From the NCBI GenBank assembly GCA_003427395.1, contig BFEA01000300.1, positions 486,156 to 522,168 on the forward strand: 36,013 bases of DNA. The letters are read 5' to 3'. The notes beneath the pieces were generated by a model that did not search any database, had not been told where the DNA came from, and saw only the letters and a program-made list of their open reading frames with translations. This document shows positions 1 through 9,677 of the stretch, one piece after another (positions within the stretch are counted from its first letter, which is position 1; each line of letters starts with the position of its first letter). The stretch is from Chara braunii (Eukaryota; Streptophyta; Charophyceae; Charales; Characeae). The position numbers and the translations under genes were made by a program.

Positions 1-39
<39 letters not shown>
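1..39. repeat. (AG)n microsatellite
   Basis: An uninterrupted run of the dinucleotide AG opens the window and is cut by its left edge, so its full length is unknown. It is a simple repeat with no gene evidence. Confidence 0.95.
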
Positions 40-41
<2 letters not shown>

Positions 42-740
42 CACGACAGGGCGCTTCACAACCGGGCGCACGGCGCGCTTCACGACAACAGCAGAAGCGC
101 GACAACACCGAATACAACGGACCGAGGGCTCTGCACGACAACGGCCAGTCCAACGGAGAGTTGGGTTGGCCCAACTTCGTGAACTCCGGTAGCACCCAAC
201 GGCACTCGGCGCGTTTATCTGAGCCGTCGGTCCGGACCGACGGCCTGGATCTCGGCGCAGTCCTAAGATCTTAAGACCGCATCTATCCAAGCCGTCGGTC
301 TGGTAGGACCCGACGCCCCAGATGGCAGATTTGTTACATGGTTCGGTCGATCTGGGCTGTGGGCTGGTAGGACCGACAACGACCCGGATTTCAGATTTGT
401 CACGTTAGCGATTTTAATAGTGTAGGGATTCAGAGTAGATCCTTGAGGAGGGTTAGTGAGTGTGTGCGCATGTAGGGAGAGAGGTCACAGCGAGGACATA
501 GCTAGGGAGAAGACCAGCGAGGAGAAGAGATTCCTCAGAGAGAAGAGCAGTGGGAAAGAGATACTTACCTGAGGGCTTATGCTGGTTACTGGTTACCTTT
601 CGTATGCGCTGATGAGTGCTGGTGACTTGAACTCTTATTGCTCTTGTAAATACTTGTCGGAATTCTGAGCTGCGCTACATGGTCTTCGTCTCTCTGGTCT
701 CCAGTGTGAATCTCGTGTGATCTCATACATGCATGTGGCG
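40..740. other. GC-rich then purine-rich non-coding stretch, possibly an LTR
   Basis: No coding region was recognised. The first 400 bases are GC-rich and carry three imperfect copies of a unit built on GTCGG and GGACCGAC, at about 215-250, 290-320 and 365-395. Two of these are followed by a GCAGATTTGTTAC-like or TCAGATTTGTCAC-like string. Bases 460-570 are purine-rich, and the rest is mixed sequence ending in a TG-rich stretch. The layout resembles the promoter and leader part of an LTR, but no partner LTR, primer-binding site or target duplication is visible here. A strong minus-strand donor-like string (CAG then GTAAGT, about 564-572) is present, but no LRR-like exon lies upstream of it. 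Confidence 0.3.
223..244. repeat. Perfect 22-bp palindrome
   Basis: Bases 223-233 are the exact reverse complement of 234-244 (GCCGTCGGTCC and its complement), with no spacer. It is the best-preserved of three related inverted motifs between 215 and 395. It could be a dimeric protein-binding site in a promoter or LTR, or simply a short cruciform-forming sequence. Confidence 0.85.
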
Positions 741-743
741 TGA

Positions 744-1085
744 TTGTGTTCGCTCAATGATGTTGAACTAAGAGGCTCATTGCATTCTGCTATATCACTC
801 TTGCTACATGGTCAGCAAGCCCTGATGAATGTCTCGGATGCGCTGCCTTCCATTTCACAGCACGAGTTTGGGTACCATTTTACCACCCAACAAATGCCTC
901 TTACCCCAAATGGTCCAACCTTACCGCATACCTCTGCTACGGAGGGAGGAAAGACTAAAGATTTGGTCAAACATTTGCTCAATGCAACCGATTGTTTCTA
1001 TTCGAAAATAGATAACATGTGATGTAGGAGCAGCCATATATCCAAGGTTCCACATGAAATATGTAAGAGGTAACATATACCTGCT
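744..1085. other. Unassigned stretch, no recognised gene
   Basis: A plus-strand open frame of 92 codons spans most of this stretch, but it has no recognisable domain. The sequence has no similarity that I can see to the LRR gene on the minus strand. I treat it as unassigned intergenic, intronic or old-repeat sequence. Confidence 0.4.
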
Positions 1086-1087
1086 AT

Positions 1088-1166
1088 GCCCAGTCCATGT
1101 AGCCGAATGGTACACATGTAAGTGTTGACAAACAGATCACGAGTTCAAGTCCCGACAAAATCTGAT
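1088..1166 (+). mobile_element. tRNA-derived SINE-like relic, family A copy 1
   Basis: An A-box-like string (TAGCCGAATGG, about 1099-1110) is followed about 30 bases later by a B-box-like string (GAGTTCAAGTCCC, about 1141-1153). This is the spacing of an internal RNA polymerase III promoter. The same arrangement and linking sequence recur at 31058 and 31384 on the plus strand and at 29290-29362 on the minus strand. No acceptor stem pairs, so this is not an intact tRNA gene. A short SINE or tRNA-derived relic is the best reading. The 3' limit is not defined. Confidence 0.5.
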
Positions 1167-1359
1167 CATTGATGCGTAATGTCAGCGGCTTCCCGCTTTC
1201 ATAAAGCGAGTACAATCCTACTACGAACTAGTACGAAGTGCAAAAAGTTGCTGAAATTCATCTCACATTCAGAAGACAGCTGCAGCTCTTCCTGACGGAA
1301 GGAAACAACAACCATTTGGCACTCAAAAGAAACGAGCACCTCGGCATAAACCTGACTCT

Positions 1360-1502
1360 GAGAGAGAGAAAGAGTGTGTGTGTGTGTGGGGGGGGTGGGG
1401 GGTGGGGGTTGGGAGAGAGAGAGAGAGGGAGATGAAGATGGAGGGGGGGACATAGAGAGAGAGAAGTGGAGAGAGAGGGAAAGGGAGAGGGAGAGGAGAG
1501 GA
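1360..1502. repeat. Compound GA/GT/G microsatellite
   Basis: Runs of GA, GTGT and G follow one another, with a purine-rich plus strand throughout. On the minus strand this is a CT-rich tract just downstream of the exon ending at 1513, so it lies at the start of the next intron. It holds no gene of its own. Confidence 0.85.
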
Positions 1503-1512
1503 GACAACATAC

Positions 1513-1617
1513 CCACTGAGATCAAGCAGCTCCAAGTTCTCGCACTTTGTTGAAATCACTGCTGCCGATTCGTCTGTAATGCCCTCCCCATGGATCAGTG
1601 ACAGTGCTCTCAGATCC
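1513..1617 (-). CDS. LRR exon of F-box/LRR (FBL15-like) gene
   Basis: This is the fourth visible exon of the minus-strand F-box/LRR gene. It is 105 bp long and encodes about 35 residues forming one leucine-rich repeat of the AMN1/F-box type, with the motif CENLELLDLSG at its end. The acceptor on the minus strand is a CAG after a pyrimidine-rich stretch at 1618-1620. The donor is GG followed by GTATGT at 1507-1512. The exon starts with one base that completes a codon begun by the exon at 2691-2941 (AG plus G gives Arg), so the two splice in frame. It ends in phase 2. The next exon was not found. The microsatellite and low-complexity sequence immediately downstream do not continue the repeat pattern, so the gene probably goes on beyond the left edge. 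Confidence 0.75.
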
Positions 1618-2690
1618 CTGCTCGCGGGCAGACGCAAGTGAGCAAAACGCAGGGGCAACCTCATGAGTGATCCTTCCTTCCTTCGCATTGATTGCCACTC
1701 ACACTCCACTACGGGAGCCACAGATTAACATCAAGCAAAATGGCTTCCCGCTGTGATTAGCGTTAAGGAATAATAAACTGAGCAACAGATCACTTTCGAA
1801 TTCAAAGGCCCTTCCATGATTGCACACATTTAGCACATGAACCTGCGTCACTCCAAGAGCAGTTTCAAATTCAAACTTCCAAAGGCCACTCTGTGATTAC
1901 ATACGCTTAGAACATGAACCTGCATCACTCCACAGCATCCTCTTGTTCTTTTCATGAGTTACCGTAGCACAGAAGCGAGCATGCCTGGCCCGTTACTTCA
2001 CTGCAAGTCGATCTGCTGATTATGACACTTCTACTCGGCCGTTTGTTTCACAAGAAGGCAGTCCATCAACAGGCAATTAATCCAGCCAATGGCCAATCCT
2101 CACATTCTCTGCCTCTTCACACCAACATTCGACAACCTTCGTCTCATTTCTTTTGTAGGAGTTTCTGTCGGGATTCCAACTGCCTGCTCCTAAATGTTAA
2201 TTGATTGATGCCTCCCTCCGCTCATGGGGTTTAAATTCCATCAAAACTGCAAAAGCCAATCAATCCAATCAATGCTCTTCCCCATTCATCTGTCTATCCA
2301 TTCACACCGACATGCAACATCTTTGTGTGAGCTGCTGTGGAGTTTCACCTCCTGAATGCACATCCGACAGAGATGAGTCTTAGCTGTGCTGCGACAGCAT
2401 AACTTGCGAAGTAAATGAGAGCTGGGAATGGAGAAAACAGGCAGACCACCACAGTCGACAGCTCCATGCAGTTGCTTCAGTCAGTCATTTCCCGAGTTGG
2501 CAGCGTCTGGCGGACCTAATCCAGAATCCTAGAGACCTGGATGGCGAAACCAGGTCTGAAGATGACCGGCAAGACGAATCTTTGCAATCTGATCCGCCCT
2601 GTCGCAAAGCACATGCGTCAGCTCATGGATTAAGAGGATGCCAGGAAGACAGGAAAGAATGGTAGAGCCAACAAAGAGGGATGGGCTCAC
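1618..2690 (-). other. Intron of 1,073 bp in the F-box/LRR gene
   Basis: This intron is bounded by a strong donor (AG then GTGAGC, GT at 2689-2690) and a CAG acceptor (1618-1620) on the minus strand. It contains the 68-bp duplication at 1797-1936. Two plus-strand frames of 60 codons at 2022-2383 show no domain. A minus-strand frame at about 2560-2650 could be a short alternative exon, but it does not read as LRR. Confidence 0.65.
1797..1936. repeat. Tandem duplication of about 68 bp, two copies
   Basis: Two imperfect copies share the strings AAATTCAAA or GAATTCAAAGGC, GTGATTACAT or ATGATTGCAC, and ACATGAACCTGC followed by TCACTCCA. It lies in the intron between the exons at 2691 and 1617. 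No coding signal was seen. Confidence 0.7.
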
Positions 2691-2941
2691 CTCACATCAC
2701 CGCTGAGGAGGGCCAGCACAGCTGTATCCTGCAACAACGGAGACGCCACGTGGAGCTTGACAAGGCCAATACAGCACTTGGCAATGCAGCGCATCAATGT
2801 CGTCAGAGCCAGTGCTAGTGCTTCCTCCCTTGTTCTTGCAGGCGCCTCTGATGCAGAGTTTTGTGCAGACGTAGCCCTTTCCGCAGCTGAAGGGTGCAGC
2901 AAATCCAGCGCAAGCTCTGAGAGTGATGGGCAGTCGAGATT
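2691..2941 (-). CDS. LRR exon of F-box/LRR (FBL15-like) gene
   Basis: This is the third visible exon, 251 bp, starting in phase 0 and ending in phase 2. The minus-strand acceptor is a textbook pyrimidine-rich stretch ending CTGCAG (2942-2947). The donor is AG followed by GTGAGC (2685-2690). The first residues, NLDCPSLSELALD, form an LRR half-repeat of the type seen in FBL15. A polar Ala/Ser/Glu-rich insert of about 25 residues follows. A second repeat comes next, with CIGLVKLHVASPLLQDTAVL. Joined upstream to 6340-6484 it makes one continuous LRR, and joined downstream to 1513-1617 it restores an Arg codon. Such solenoids in F-box proteins bind the substrate recruited to an SCF ubiquitin ligase. 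The substrate cannot be inferred from this fragment. Confidence 0.8.
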
Positions 2942-3295
2942 CTGCAGCACAAACGCAAATGATGGAAAGTTAAAGATCTAAACAGATAGGAAGAGCACAA
3001 AAATAACTGCGAGATGTTATTGGTGAACGGTTCACTTTCAAATTGATAGGATAACAGCGTTTCCCTTTTCAAAGAATCTCAAACGCCCAAAACGCAGGGG
3101 GGAAGGGAATAAAAAAGAAAACGCTCTGATATTCAGGCGAGAGCTCAAATTCAACCATTTGTTAGAAGGATAAAAATGCGCGTTTGCAACCCTGTCAATG
3201 AGTTACGGACAACTGTTTCATCCCTGCAGCTCAGTCACTTTTTCCACGGCGCTCCCGAGGAGTTGCCAAGACTTTCGACGTGAAACTCCTTTGAC

Positions 3296-3613
3296 ATGCC
3301 CCCCACCCTGATCATCCCGACTCCGGTCTGCTCTACCTTCCCATCCTCTCGCCTAAGAAGACTAGACACCCCCCCCTTCCGACCTCTCCTGTCACCGTGC
3401 GACGCCCCCCACCCTGATCATCTCGACTCCGGTCTGCTCTACCTCCCCATCCTCTCGCCTAGGAAGGCTAGACACACCCCCTTTCAAAGCTCTCCTGTCA
3501 CCGTGTGACGCCTCCCACCCTGATCATCCTGACTCCGGTCTGCTCTACCTCCCCATCCTCTCGCCTAGGAAGACTAGACACACCCCCTTTCAAACCTCTC
3601 CGGTCACTGTGCG
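3296..3613. repeat. Tandem array, 106-bp unit, three copies
   Basis: The string ACCCTGATCATC recurs at 3305, 3411 and 3517, giving an exact spacing of 106 bp twice. Copies also share GACTCCGGTCTGCTCTACC and TCTCGCCTA followed by a GACTAGACAC-like string. They differ at scattered positions. Sequence is pyrimidine-rich on the plus strand. The open frame across it follows from the repeat and is not evidence of coding. Confidence 0.9.
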
Positions 3614-3895
3614 ACGACAGACGCTCCTAAACTATCTTCTGTAACCCAACACATGGGGATGCAAACTCTCACAAACCGCTGCTGTGCAGCTGCCATTCAA
3701 ATTGCAGCCCACACTGTCGTCACCATTCCACAGAGAAAAAGTGGTAAATACTAAATAAGGTAACTTTGGTTATAATAGGTCGTAAATGTAAAACCACGTA
3801 AGGTCAAATGCTTTTCATGGTTATCCAACAGGGGAAAAAAGATCAAGTGTAGTATCTGTTCTGACCAGTTTAATATCTGATCCGTGGTCCATTGG

Positions 3896-3946
3896 GCAAA
3901 TAAAATAAAATAAAAAATAAAAAAATAAAAAAAATAAAAAACAGGG
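3896..3946. repeat. A-rich (AAAAT)n-like tract
   Basis: Successive AAAAT and AAAAAT units form a low-complexity A-rich tract inside the 3.4 kb intron. It may be the tail of an old retroposed element, but no tRNA-like head precedes it. Confidence 0.8.
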
Positions 3947-4696
3947 GAAAAAAGAGGAAAAATCATCACCTGAAGATACTCAGACAGCAAGGTTGCAGAA
4001 CTGAATCAGATTGGGCGTAAAAGAACACAGCAGTCTTCATCTTACATGCAATGCCACCAAGCCCACCACAACCAACCAGAGGAAGTGGTTGACGGCCACA
4101 ATGAAGAAGATTGAGGCGGAAGAGTCGTGAAGAGTCTGAAGACTATTAACAACGGGTTGTCTTCACCACGTGGGGGGTAAAGTAGTTATATGGCCGCTTT
4201 CACAGATGAAGAACATGCCTCCCACACGCTCATCAGCATCCGTTCATGAAACTCCCGTGGATCGATGAACACAAATAACTTGTCCAAAACCTCAGAGAAT
4301 GCAGCATCCATCCAAGACCAACTTCTCAGACACCTCAGGAAATCGTTGCATCTATTCAGACAACAACAAACAACGACCTGCCTCGTCGCTTACAAGATGG
4401 TCAATGATTTCTGGGCAGGCACTAGCAAACTCTGCTCAGTGCTCATCCATCTTTTCAGACCCCTTTCCTAATCAACTCTACAACTTCTTAAAAAGCAGGG
4501 GTCAACCAGTGGTACATCCTCCCAATTGGGGTACTAATCAATGCAGCTGTCTCAGGCTCTCTCGACTATAACGGGGAGACACATTGAGTGAGTACATCCG
4601 ATGTAAGGGATGCTGGACCCAAGTTCCAGCTTTTTTACACGAAGTTGTAAACTGATTGATTCCTTTTGTTCTTAAAAAAGGGGGAAACAAATTCCA

Positions 4697-4736
4697 CAAC
4701 AGTACCTGAGTGTACCTCTTTTAAGGATCAATATTC

Positions 4737-4767
<31 letters not shown>

Positions 4768-4906
4768 AAACCACTGGGAAGTCCGCAAAAGCCCGAAAGG
4801 TTGTCCAGAATGATACAAACCGACAACCTTTCAAGCTTTTGCTAAGTTCCAGGGGTTGAGGGGGGGGGTATTGAATCTATTGATCCTTAAAAGCAGTACT
4901 GTTGCA
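4697..4906. mobile_element. Foldback (inverted-repeat) element
   Basis: The left arm (about 4697-4804) and right arm (about 4823-4906) are imperfect reverse complements. Shared blocks are CAACAGTAC, CTTTTAAGGATCAATA, a C/G homopolymer tract, GGAAgT/GGAACT, GCAAAAGC and GAAAGGTTGTC. The left arm carries an extra 10 bases near its start and a much longer C run followed by an A run. The loop is under 20 bases. With no open frame inside, a MITE-like or foldback element is the likeliest reading. Target-site duplications could not be set. Confidence 0.6.
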
Positions 4907-6339
4907 GAGTTTTTGGGCAAGCTGGAAAGAAGGATGCTACATAACAACAGGATAAATAGAGGGTCAATCCGAACATAATATTGAATTACGGTGTTTACCT
5001 CACTACCTCAGATGGAAGGTCATCCCAGTAACAAGAGCCGGATCTGCAAGCAAAGCACGGTTTGCAGTAAAAGCCTGACTACCGGTAGGTCTGGTTGGGG
5101 AAGCAACGTTGGAATCAGCTTTTAGCCTTCAATACCACTAAGCCCTGAACGAATCCAGTCCTCTTCCTATACATCTGGCAGATCAGTGAAGCATGGGCTG
5201 AGAGAGATTCAAGAAAACCAAAATGATTCCCTTACAATTGATCCTCCTTGCAAAGGAGCAAAAAATCTTCCAGCCATAACAGAGGGAAGTGTCAGAGTAT
5301 GTTGTTCATAGCATATGGGACGTGCCTATGGAACCGGACATGCACTCCCCACAACAGACCTGAGCCAGACTGAGCCAGGACCATTAGGACCTGCTTGCAA
5401 AAGGGAAAAATAAAAGAGCAACAAGAAGGAAGCTCAGTGGGCCACTGGATTACAGAAGTCAGGAATGTTCTCCCATGCCGTGCATTAGGACAGTTGGTAC
5501 TTTCCCATCTCTGCTGCAGGGATTTTGAAAGTCAGGAATTTGCTCACATGCCCTCACTGTTCAGCCTACATCTGCAGGCATATCTGTGTCATCTTCTAGT
5601 TAAGATAGTTCACAGACAGCTCTCCACAGTTGCATCCTATTTCGCAAAGTTTTGACCCTCATGCGTAAAGACGCAGTATCAACGAGGCATTATCTAAGAA
5701 GCCAGGAGGACATGAAAAAGAAGAGGCAGAACAGTGATCGCTCACTGATGTTGCTGCTTAGCTGAATGCATACCAGTAACATCATTGCTTAGCAAATGCA
5801 CGGCTCTCTGATCAGAGGAGAGCGCGTGCACCGGGTAAGGCACAGTTTTCCCACAGCATCTTCCGCACATGCTCTTCGTTACCATTGAACAATAGAAGGG
5901 GGATTGTTCTGTAGGCTGCTCCACTGAGCTTTCGACTGATCGATCAACAAATATAAACCTCGATGCAGCCACCCATACCCTGGCTGCAGGCAGGCAGCAA
6001 CCTTCTGTGACAGCATTGCAGGTGACGACAAACCACTGGCACATAAGAGGTCGTCCGCAGTCAGTGCAAACCACTACACACGCTTTGGGACCTCGGCATG
6101 CCTCTTTCGATTACAGAGAAGACCAGTGTACCACCCCCTGTGTTCCCATACAGTATGGTCATACATCTATGAAGCCCAAGGAAAGCCAGAAGGGAGCTGG
6201 GAAGAGAGTGATGCAGCAATAACGACATGTCGGGTAGGGATTCCAAAAGAGGACATGCAGTTCACTTGCCTTGTAATACCAGGTGATGCTGGGGTAAGGG
6301 CATGGCGGTTGGGGGGTAGGAGAATTTGTGGTCACTTGC

Positions 6340-6484
6340 CATGTATGCAAGGCGATGACACCCTGAGAGCCAAAGAGCCGATAACCTTGAGCTGCTAAGG
6401 TCGACTGCCGTGACCGCACCACACCCCTCCAGCCTCAAGCTTTGCAAGAATGGACACTGTTCCACGAATTGCGAAATCCCTTCA
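6340..6484 (-). CDS. LRR exon of F-box/LRR (FBL15-like) gene
   Basis: This is the second visible exon, 145 bp, entering in phase 2 and leaving in phase 0. The minus-strand acceptor is TTTCCCTCTGTTGCATGCAG (6485-6504). The exon encodes about 48 residues with two LRR segments: CPFLQSLRLEGCGAVTAV and then SSSRLSALWLSGCHRLAYM. This spacing, and the run of short repeats without an intervening helix, resembles the FBL15/SLOMO family as I recall it. The F-box exon ends with AG and this exon begins with T, which makes a Ser codon and gives LSLVIG-S-EGISQFVEQCPFLQ, a normal LRR. The donor may be GC (6338-6339) or, less well, GT at 6334-6335, which would shift the end to 6336. Confidence 0.75.
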
Positions 6485-6504
6485 CTGCATGCAACAGAGG
6501 GAAA

Positions 6505-7100
6505 CGCCACGGAAAGCAACTCAATATTCGTTCTTTTTCCTTTCAAAAAAAAACACAGACAGATAATTGGCAGGCCTGTCAAGCCTATTCAGAACGTACA
6601 GATCCAGTGAGGGGCAGCAAGGCAAGTACCGGGGTCAAATCCTACTAAACGTATCTCAATTCTCGCTGTGTAGCTTACTTGAATAGCATTGGTCTGTTGC
6701 AAAGAACGGATGATTGCACTGAAAGTGAGAACCTCGAATAACTTCGGAATAAGTGAATAACAATACATGCACATGCTAAGCCATGTGTAGTTGGCTTGCC
6801 AATTACAAGAAGAATTACGTTGGTTGATATCCTACGCCACCCAGTCCACTTCTCCGACTAGCACTCAAATCAGGTACGTATTGGAATGTGCGATTCCAAC
6901 CATATTTCTTCCATATAGATGCCAAGAGCAACTGGTTCTACCGATCCATTCATTGTGAGAGAGGTAGTGCATTTCTCCAGCAGTTGGGCATTGGCACTAT
7001 GATGTTATGACACTGTGTCAATTGCTCCAGTGTTAAGAATTAGCAGCAAACCTCCATGCTTGCTACGAAGAGGTGCCCAACATATGGTTTGGGGTAATCA
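6505..7100. other. Intron sequence, no recognised gene
   Basis: Nothing coding was recognised. A B-box-like string (GGGTCAAATCC, about 6630-6641) occurs without a clear A box upstream, so I do not call it a SINE. The remainder is unremarkable mixed sequence. Confidence 0.4.
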
Positions 7101-7103
7101 CAG

Positions 7104-7178
7104 GGTCTAGGGTTTAGGGTTTAGGGCTCAGGGGGTAAGATTTAAAATCTAGGGTTTAGGCTGAAAAATTTAGGGTTG
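7104..7178. repeat. Interstitial telomere-like TTTAGGG tract
   Basis: About five intact or near-intact copies of the plant-type heptamer TTTAGGG occur in the G-rich sense on the plus strand, mixed with variants such as TCTAGGG and GGGCTCAGG. The tract is short and degenerate. It marks an interstitial site, not a chromosome end. Confidence 0.8.
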
Positions 7179-7319
7179 AATGTTTAAGGCATTACTAAAC
7201 ATGCGCATAGGGGTCCCTACCACACACATCGTACGATTACTTTCTTACGCAAAATTGTGTGCACATACATCGAGAAAAGAAGAAATGAGGGTGATAGAGA
7301 AGACCATCACCGACTTCAT

Positions 7320-7852
7320 TTCCCCTCCTCACATCATCTTCGTTCTTCTCCTCCTGTCTTCTCCTCCCTCATTCTCCTCTGCCTCCCACGCCACATCACC
7401 CCTCTCACACCATACTGTCCCCTCCATATCACATCACCCTCCTTGTGTTCATCCTCCGCCACATCACCCCTCTCACACCATATCGTCCCCTCTCATATCA
7501 CATCAGCCTCCTTGTGCTCATCCTCCACCTTCTCCCCGTCCACCTCATCATCCTCCCCGTCCTCCTTCTGCATCTCCACATCCTCCTCCTGCACCTCCTC
7601 ACTCTCCTCCTCCTTTCCCTGCACCTCCTCCATGTGATCCTCCACCTTCTCCTTCTCCTCCATGTGATCCAACACCTTCTCCTCCCGTTCATGTGATCCT
7701 CCACCTTCTCCTTCTCACGTTCCACCTCATCCTCCTCCTCGCCCTCCTCCTCCTCCCCCTGCACCTACCCATCCTTCTCCTCCTCCCCCCTTCTCCCAGT
7801 CCAACACCTCCTCCTCCTTGTCCTCCTCCTCCTCCCCTGCACCTCCTCATCT
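7320..7852. repeat. CTC/CCT-rich low-complexity tract
   Basis: Over 500 bases of almost pure pyrimidine on the plus strand are built from CTCCTC, CACCTTCTC and CATGTGATCCTCC units. Short sub-repeats are visible, such as CCTCTCACACCATA twice near 7400 and 7470, and CATGTGATCC three times between 7630 and 7700. Long open frames on both strands (Pro/Ser-rich, or Glu/Arg-rich) follow from the composition and are not evidence of a gene. Confidence 0.85.
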
Positions 7853-9263
7853 GATCGTGCACACAAAGGGATTGAACGCGCGCATGTGAACACAATCACT
7901 TTCAAACCAGAACACAGCAAATCGCAGCACAACTCCAGGTGTGGGGTTCAAAGTTCAAGGTTTATGAACTTTATGGTATAATGATATAATCCATCAAACA
8001 ACTAGCCCTGATCTGTGAACCCCCTTTAAGAGTTTGAGAGTGTACATTGTGCACCTTCCGGTATCCTGACAAGAGAAAGAAAATCTGTCAACTTTTGTTA
8101 CAGGTTCAGTGTCATGAGCTTTCAGGTCAACGGCTGGGGTTTGTGTATCTAAGATAAATCTGCCAACTTTTGTTACAGTTTCAAGTTGCAAGTTCAGTGC
8201 CAAAAACAGAAATCCCTAAACCAAAAATTCAAAACTGAGTTAAAAAGGAAAAAGGAAAACAGTTCAAAACATAGAAAAGAAAGGAAAGAAGTTCGACCCT
8301 TTCAACAACCGCTGTCTCCAAATGTATTCATTGAGCCTGCCTTCATACCAGCCTTGCAGTGACCGGACGGACATCAGGCCTCGACAGCAACAGCTCACGC
8401 GAAAGGAATAGCCATAGCCCTTTCAAAGACCTTGCTACCGAATCCAGATCACAACTGTTCAGGTCGGCCGCCATAGCTCCATGTTACCAACCCCGCTGTT
8501 TCTGGACATCAGGCCTGGATGGCAAGGCCTACGGCTCTCCCACCCTGAAAGGGAAGGGGAGAGGCGTGTGTGTATTTGGATTTATTCTTCGCTAGTGTGA
8601 GCCGTGGGCACTGGTCACCTTTCCTCGAGAAATAAGAACAAAAACGAAAAAGAAAAGATCTTGCTTGCGAGAGCTCGACCAGCAAGATCCAAAGCTTTTT
8701 GTGTGTTTGACAGGCTCACCACATTGGACCGCGATGAGAAATGTTCAAGCTCTGTGTTACGAACCGAGGGATCGCAATTAGAGGACTGTTCGAGCTCTGT
8801 GTGACCGGCCTTGCAGTTACTGGATAGCAGGACTCCAGAGCACGAGCCTGATAGCTAGAGCCCAATCTTTTGGTTTTTAGACCAATGTTCAGGTCAGTGA
8901 CTGCAGGTTTGTGTTGCAGCAGGCTGCTGCCTGCTGTCACCTATTCAACATCCTCCCAGCACGTGCAAACAAGCACAGTCCGCAGTCAAGGTAAGAGGCA
9001 GTGGTGTTTTCGAACCACCATTACCAGGGAGAACATCCGCTCTATCAAAGTAGTGACTGCAACAGCAGGCCCGATATTCCTCTGCTAGACTGCCAGACAC
9101 CGATGTGTATCTGGCCCCATTAGGCTCAGCCGGGCAGGCCCCTAGGGTAGTGCTGGTCTAACCCAACCCCACTCTTTTCCCCTTTAGCCCCCCATCCCTT
9201 CCCCTGCCCCTTCCTGTTGAATCAGTTGTGATGAGGATAAACGAGGGTAAACAATTTGGAATT
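7853..9263. other. Intron sequence with minor repeats, no recognised gene
   Basis: The string TCTG(T/C)CAACTTTTGTTACAG occurs near 8085 and 8157, a duplication offset by about 72 bp. GACATCAGGCCT occurs twice (about 8369 and 8508), and TGTTC(A/G)AGCTCTGTGT occurs twice (about 8741 and 8787). Frames of 60-78 codons exist, but none shows a domain. I see no gene. Confidence 0.5.
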
Positions 9264-9290
9264 GAAAGGTGTAGGGTTTAGGGTTTAGGG
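9264..9290. repeat. Short telomere-like TTTAGGG run
   Basis: Three consecutive TTTAGGG-type units on the plus strand directly abut the 196-bp tandem duplication at 9291. The G-rich strand orientation is the same as in the tract at 7104. Confidence 0.75.
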
Positions 9291-9677
9291 TTTTGAGATT
9301 GAGGTTTAATAGTTTGGGCTTACAGGGTTTAGTTTTGGGGTCCAAACCACTCCTCTACCTTTCACAGGCAAGCTTGAAAATGCAAACACACCATACACAG
9401 CATTCTTCGGAGGCCAGGTGCCACCAGACAAAAATGGCTGGTGGTGCCAGCTGCGAGGCTCAAACGCCTCGATACGCCCTACTGGGTTTTGAGATTGAGG
9501 TTTAATAGTTTGGGCTTAAATGGTTTAGCTTTGGGGTCCAGACCACTACCTTTCACAGACAAGCTTGAAAATGCAAACACACCATACACAGCATTCTTCG
9601 GAGGCCAGGTGCCACCAGACAAAAATGGCTGGTGGTGCCAGCTGCGAGGCTCAAACGCCTCGATACGCCCTACTGGG
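9291..9677. repeat. Tandem duplication (196/191 bp) reaching into the left LTR
   Basis: Two copies begin with TTTTGAGATTGAGG at 9291 and 9487 and end with CGATACGCCCTACTGGG. They differ by a few substitutions and a 5-base indel in the first third. The last 120 bases or so look identical. The final 32 bases of each copy match the first 32 bases of the right LTR at 16183 with one mismatch, so the duplicated unit contains the LTR start. The duplication therefore happened after the retroelement inserted. Confidence 0.85.

Larger units (their letters stand above)
2942..6339 (-). other. Intron of 3,398 bp with GC donor, F-box/LRR gene
   Basis: On the minus strand the preferred donor is ATG followed by GCAAGT (6334-6339), a GC-AG type intron. 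The acceptor is the CTGCAG at 2942-2947. The GC donor is preferred because it leaves phase 0, as the next exon requires, and gives the string LSGCHRLAYM followed by NLDCPSLSEL, an uninterrupted LRR. The intron holds a 106-bp tandem array, an A/T-rich tract at 3896-3945 and a foldback element at 4697-4906. I saw no convincing gene or RNA in 4907-6336. Confidence 0.6.

Noticed and set aside
1323-1500. Ser/Leu/Pro-rich continuation of the 1513-1617 exon on the minus strand
   Set aside because: It is translated microsatellite after a good splice donor, so it is intron.
5021-5060. Short minus-strand exon-like stretch reading WDDLPSEVV after a good acceptor, like an F-box start
   Set aside because: It is only about 40 bases with no continuing F-box, it would break the phase between 6340 and 2941, and the true F-box is at 27454-27739.
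6600-6660. SINE head suggested by a B-box-like GGGTCAAATCC
   Set aside because: No convincing A box at the right distance and no match to the other SINE copies.
7180-7854. Long Pro/Ser-rich open frame on the plus strand
   Set aside because: It lies entirely in a CTC/CCT low-complexity tract that is open in several frames on both strands, and it lacks any domain.
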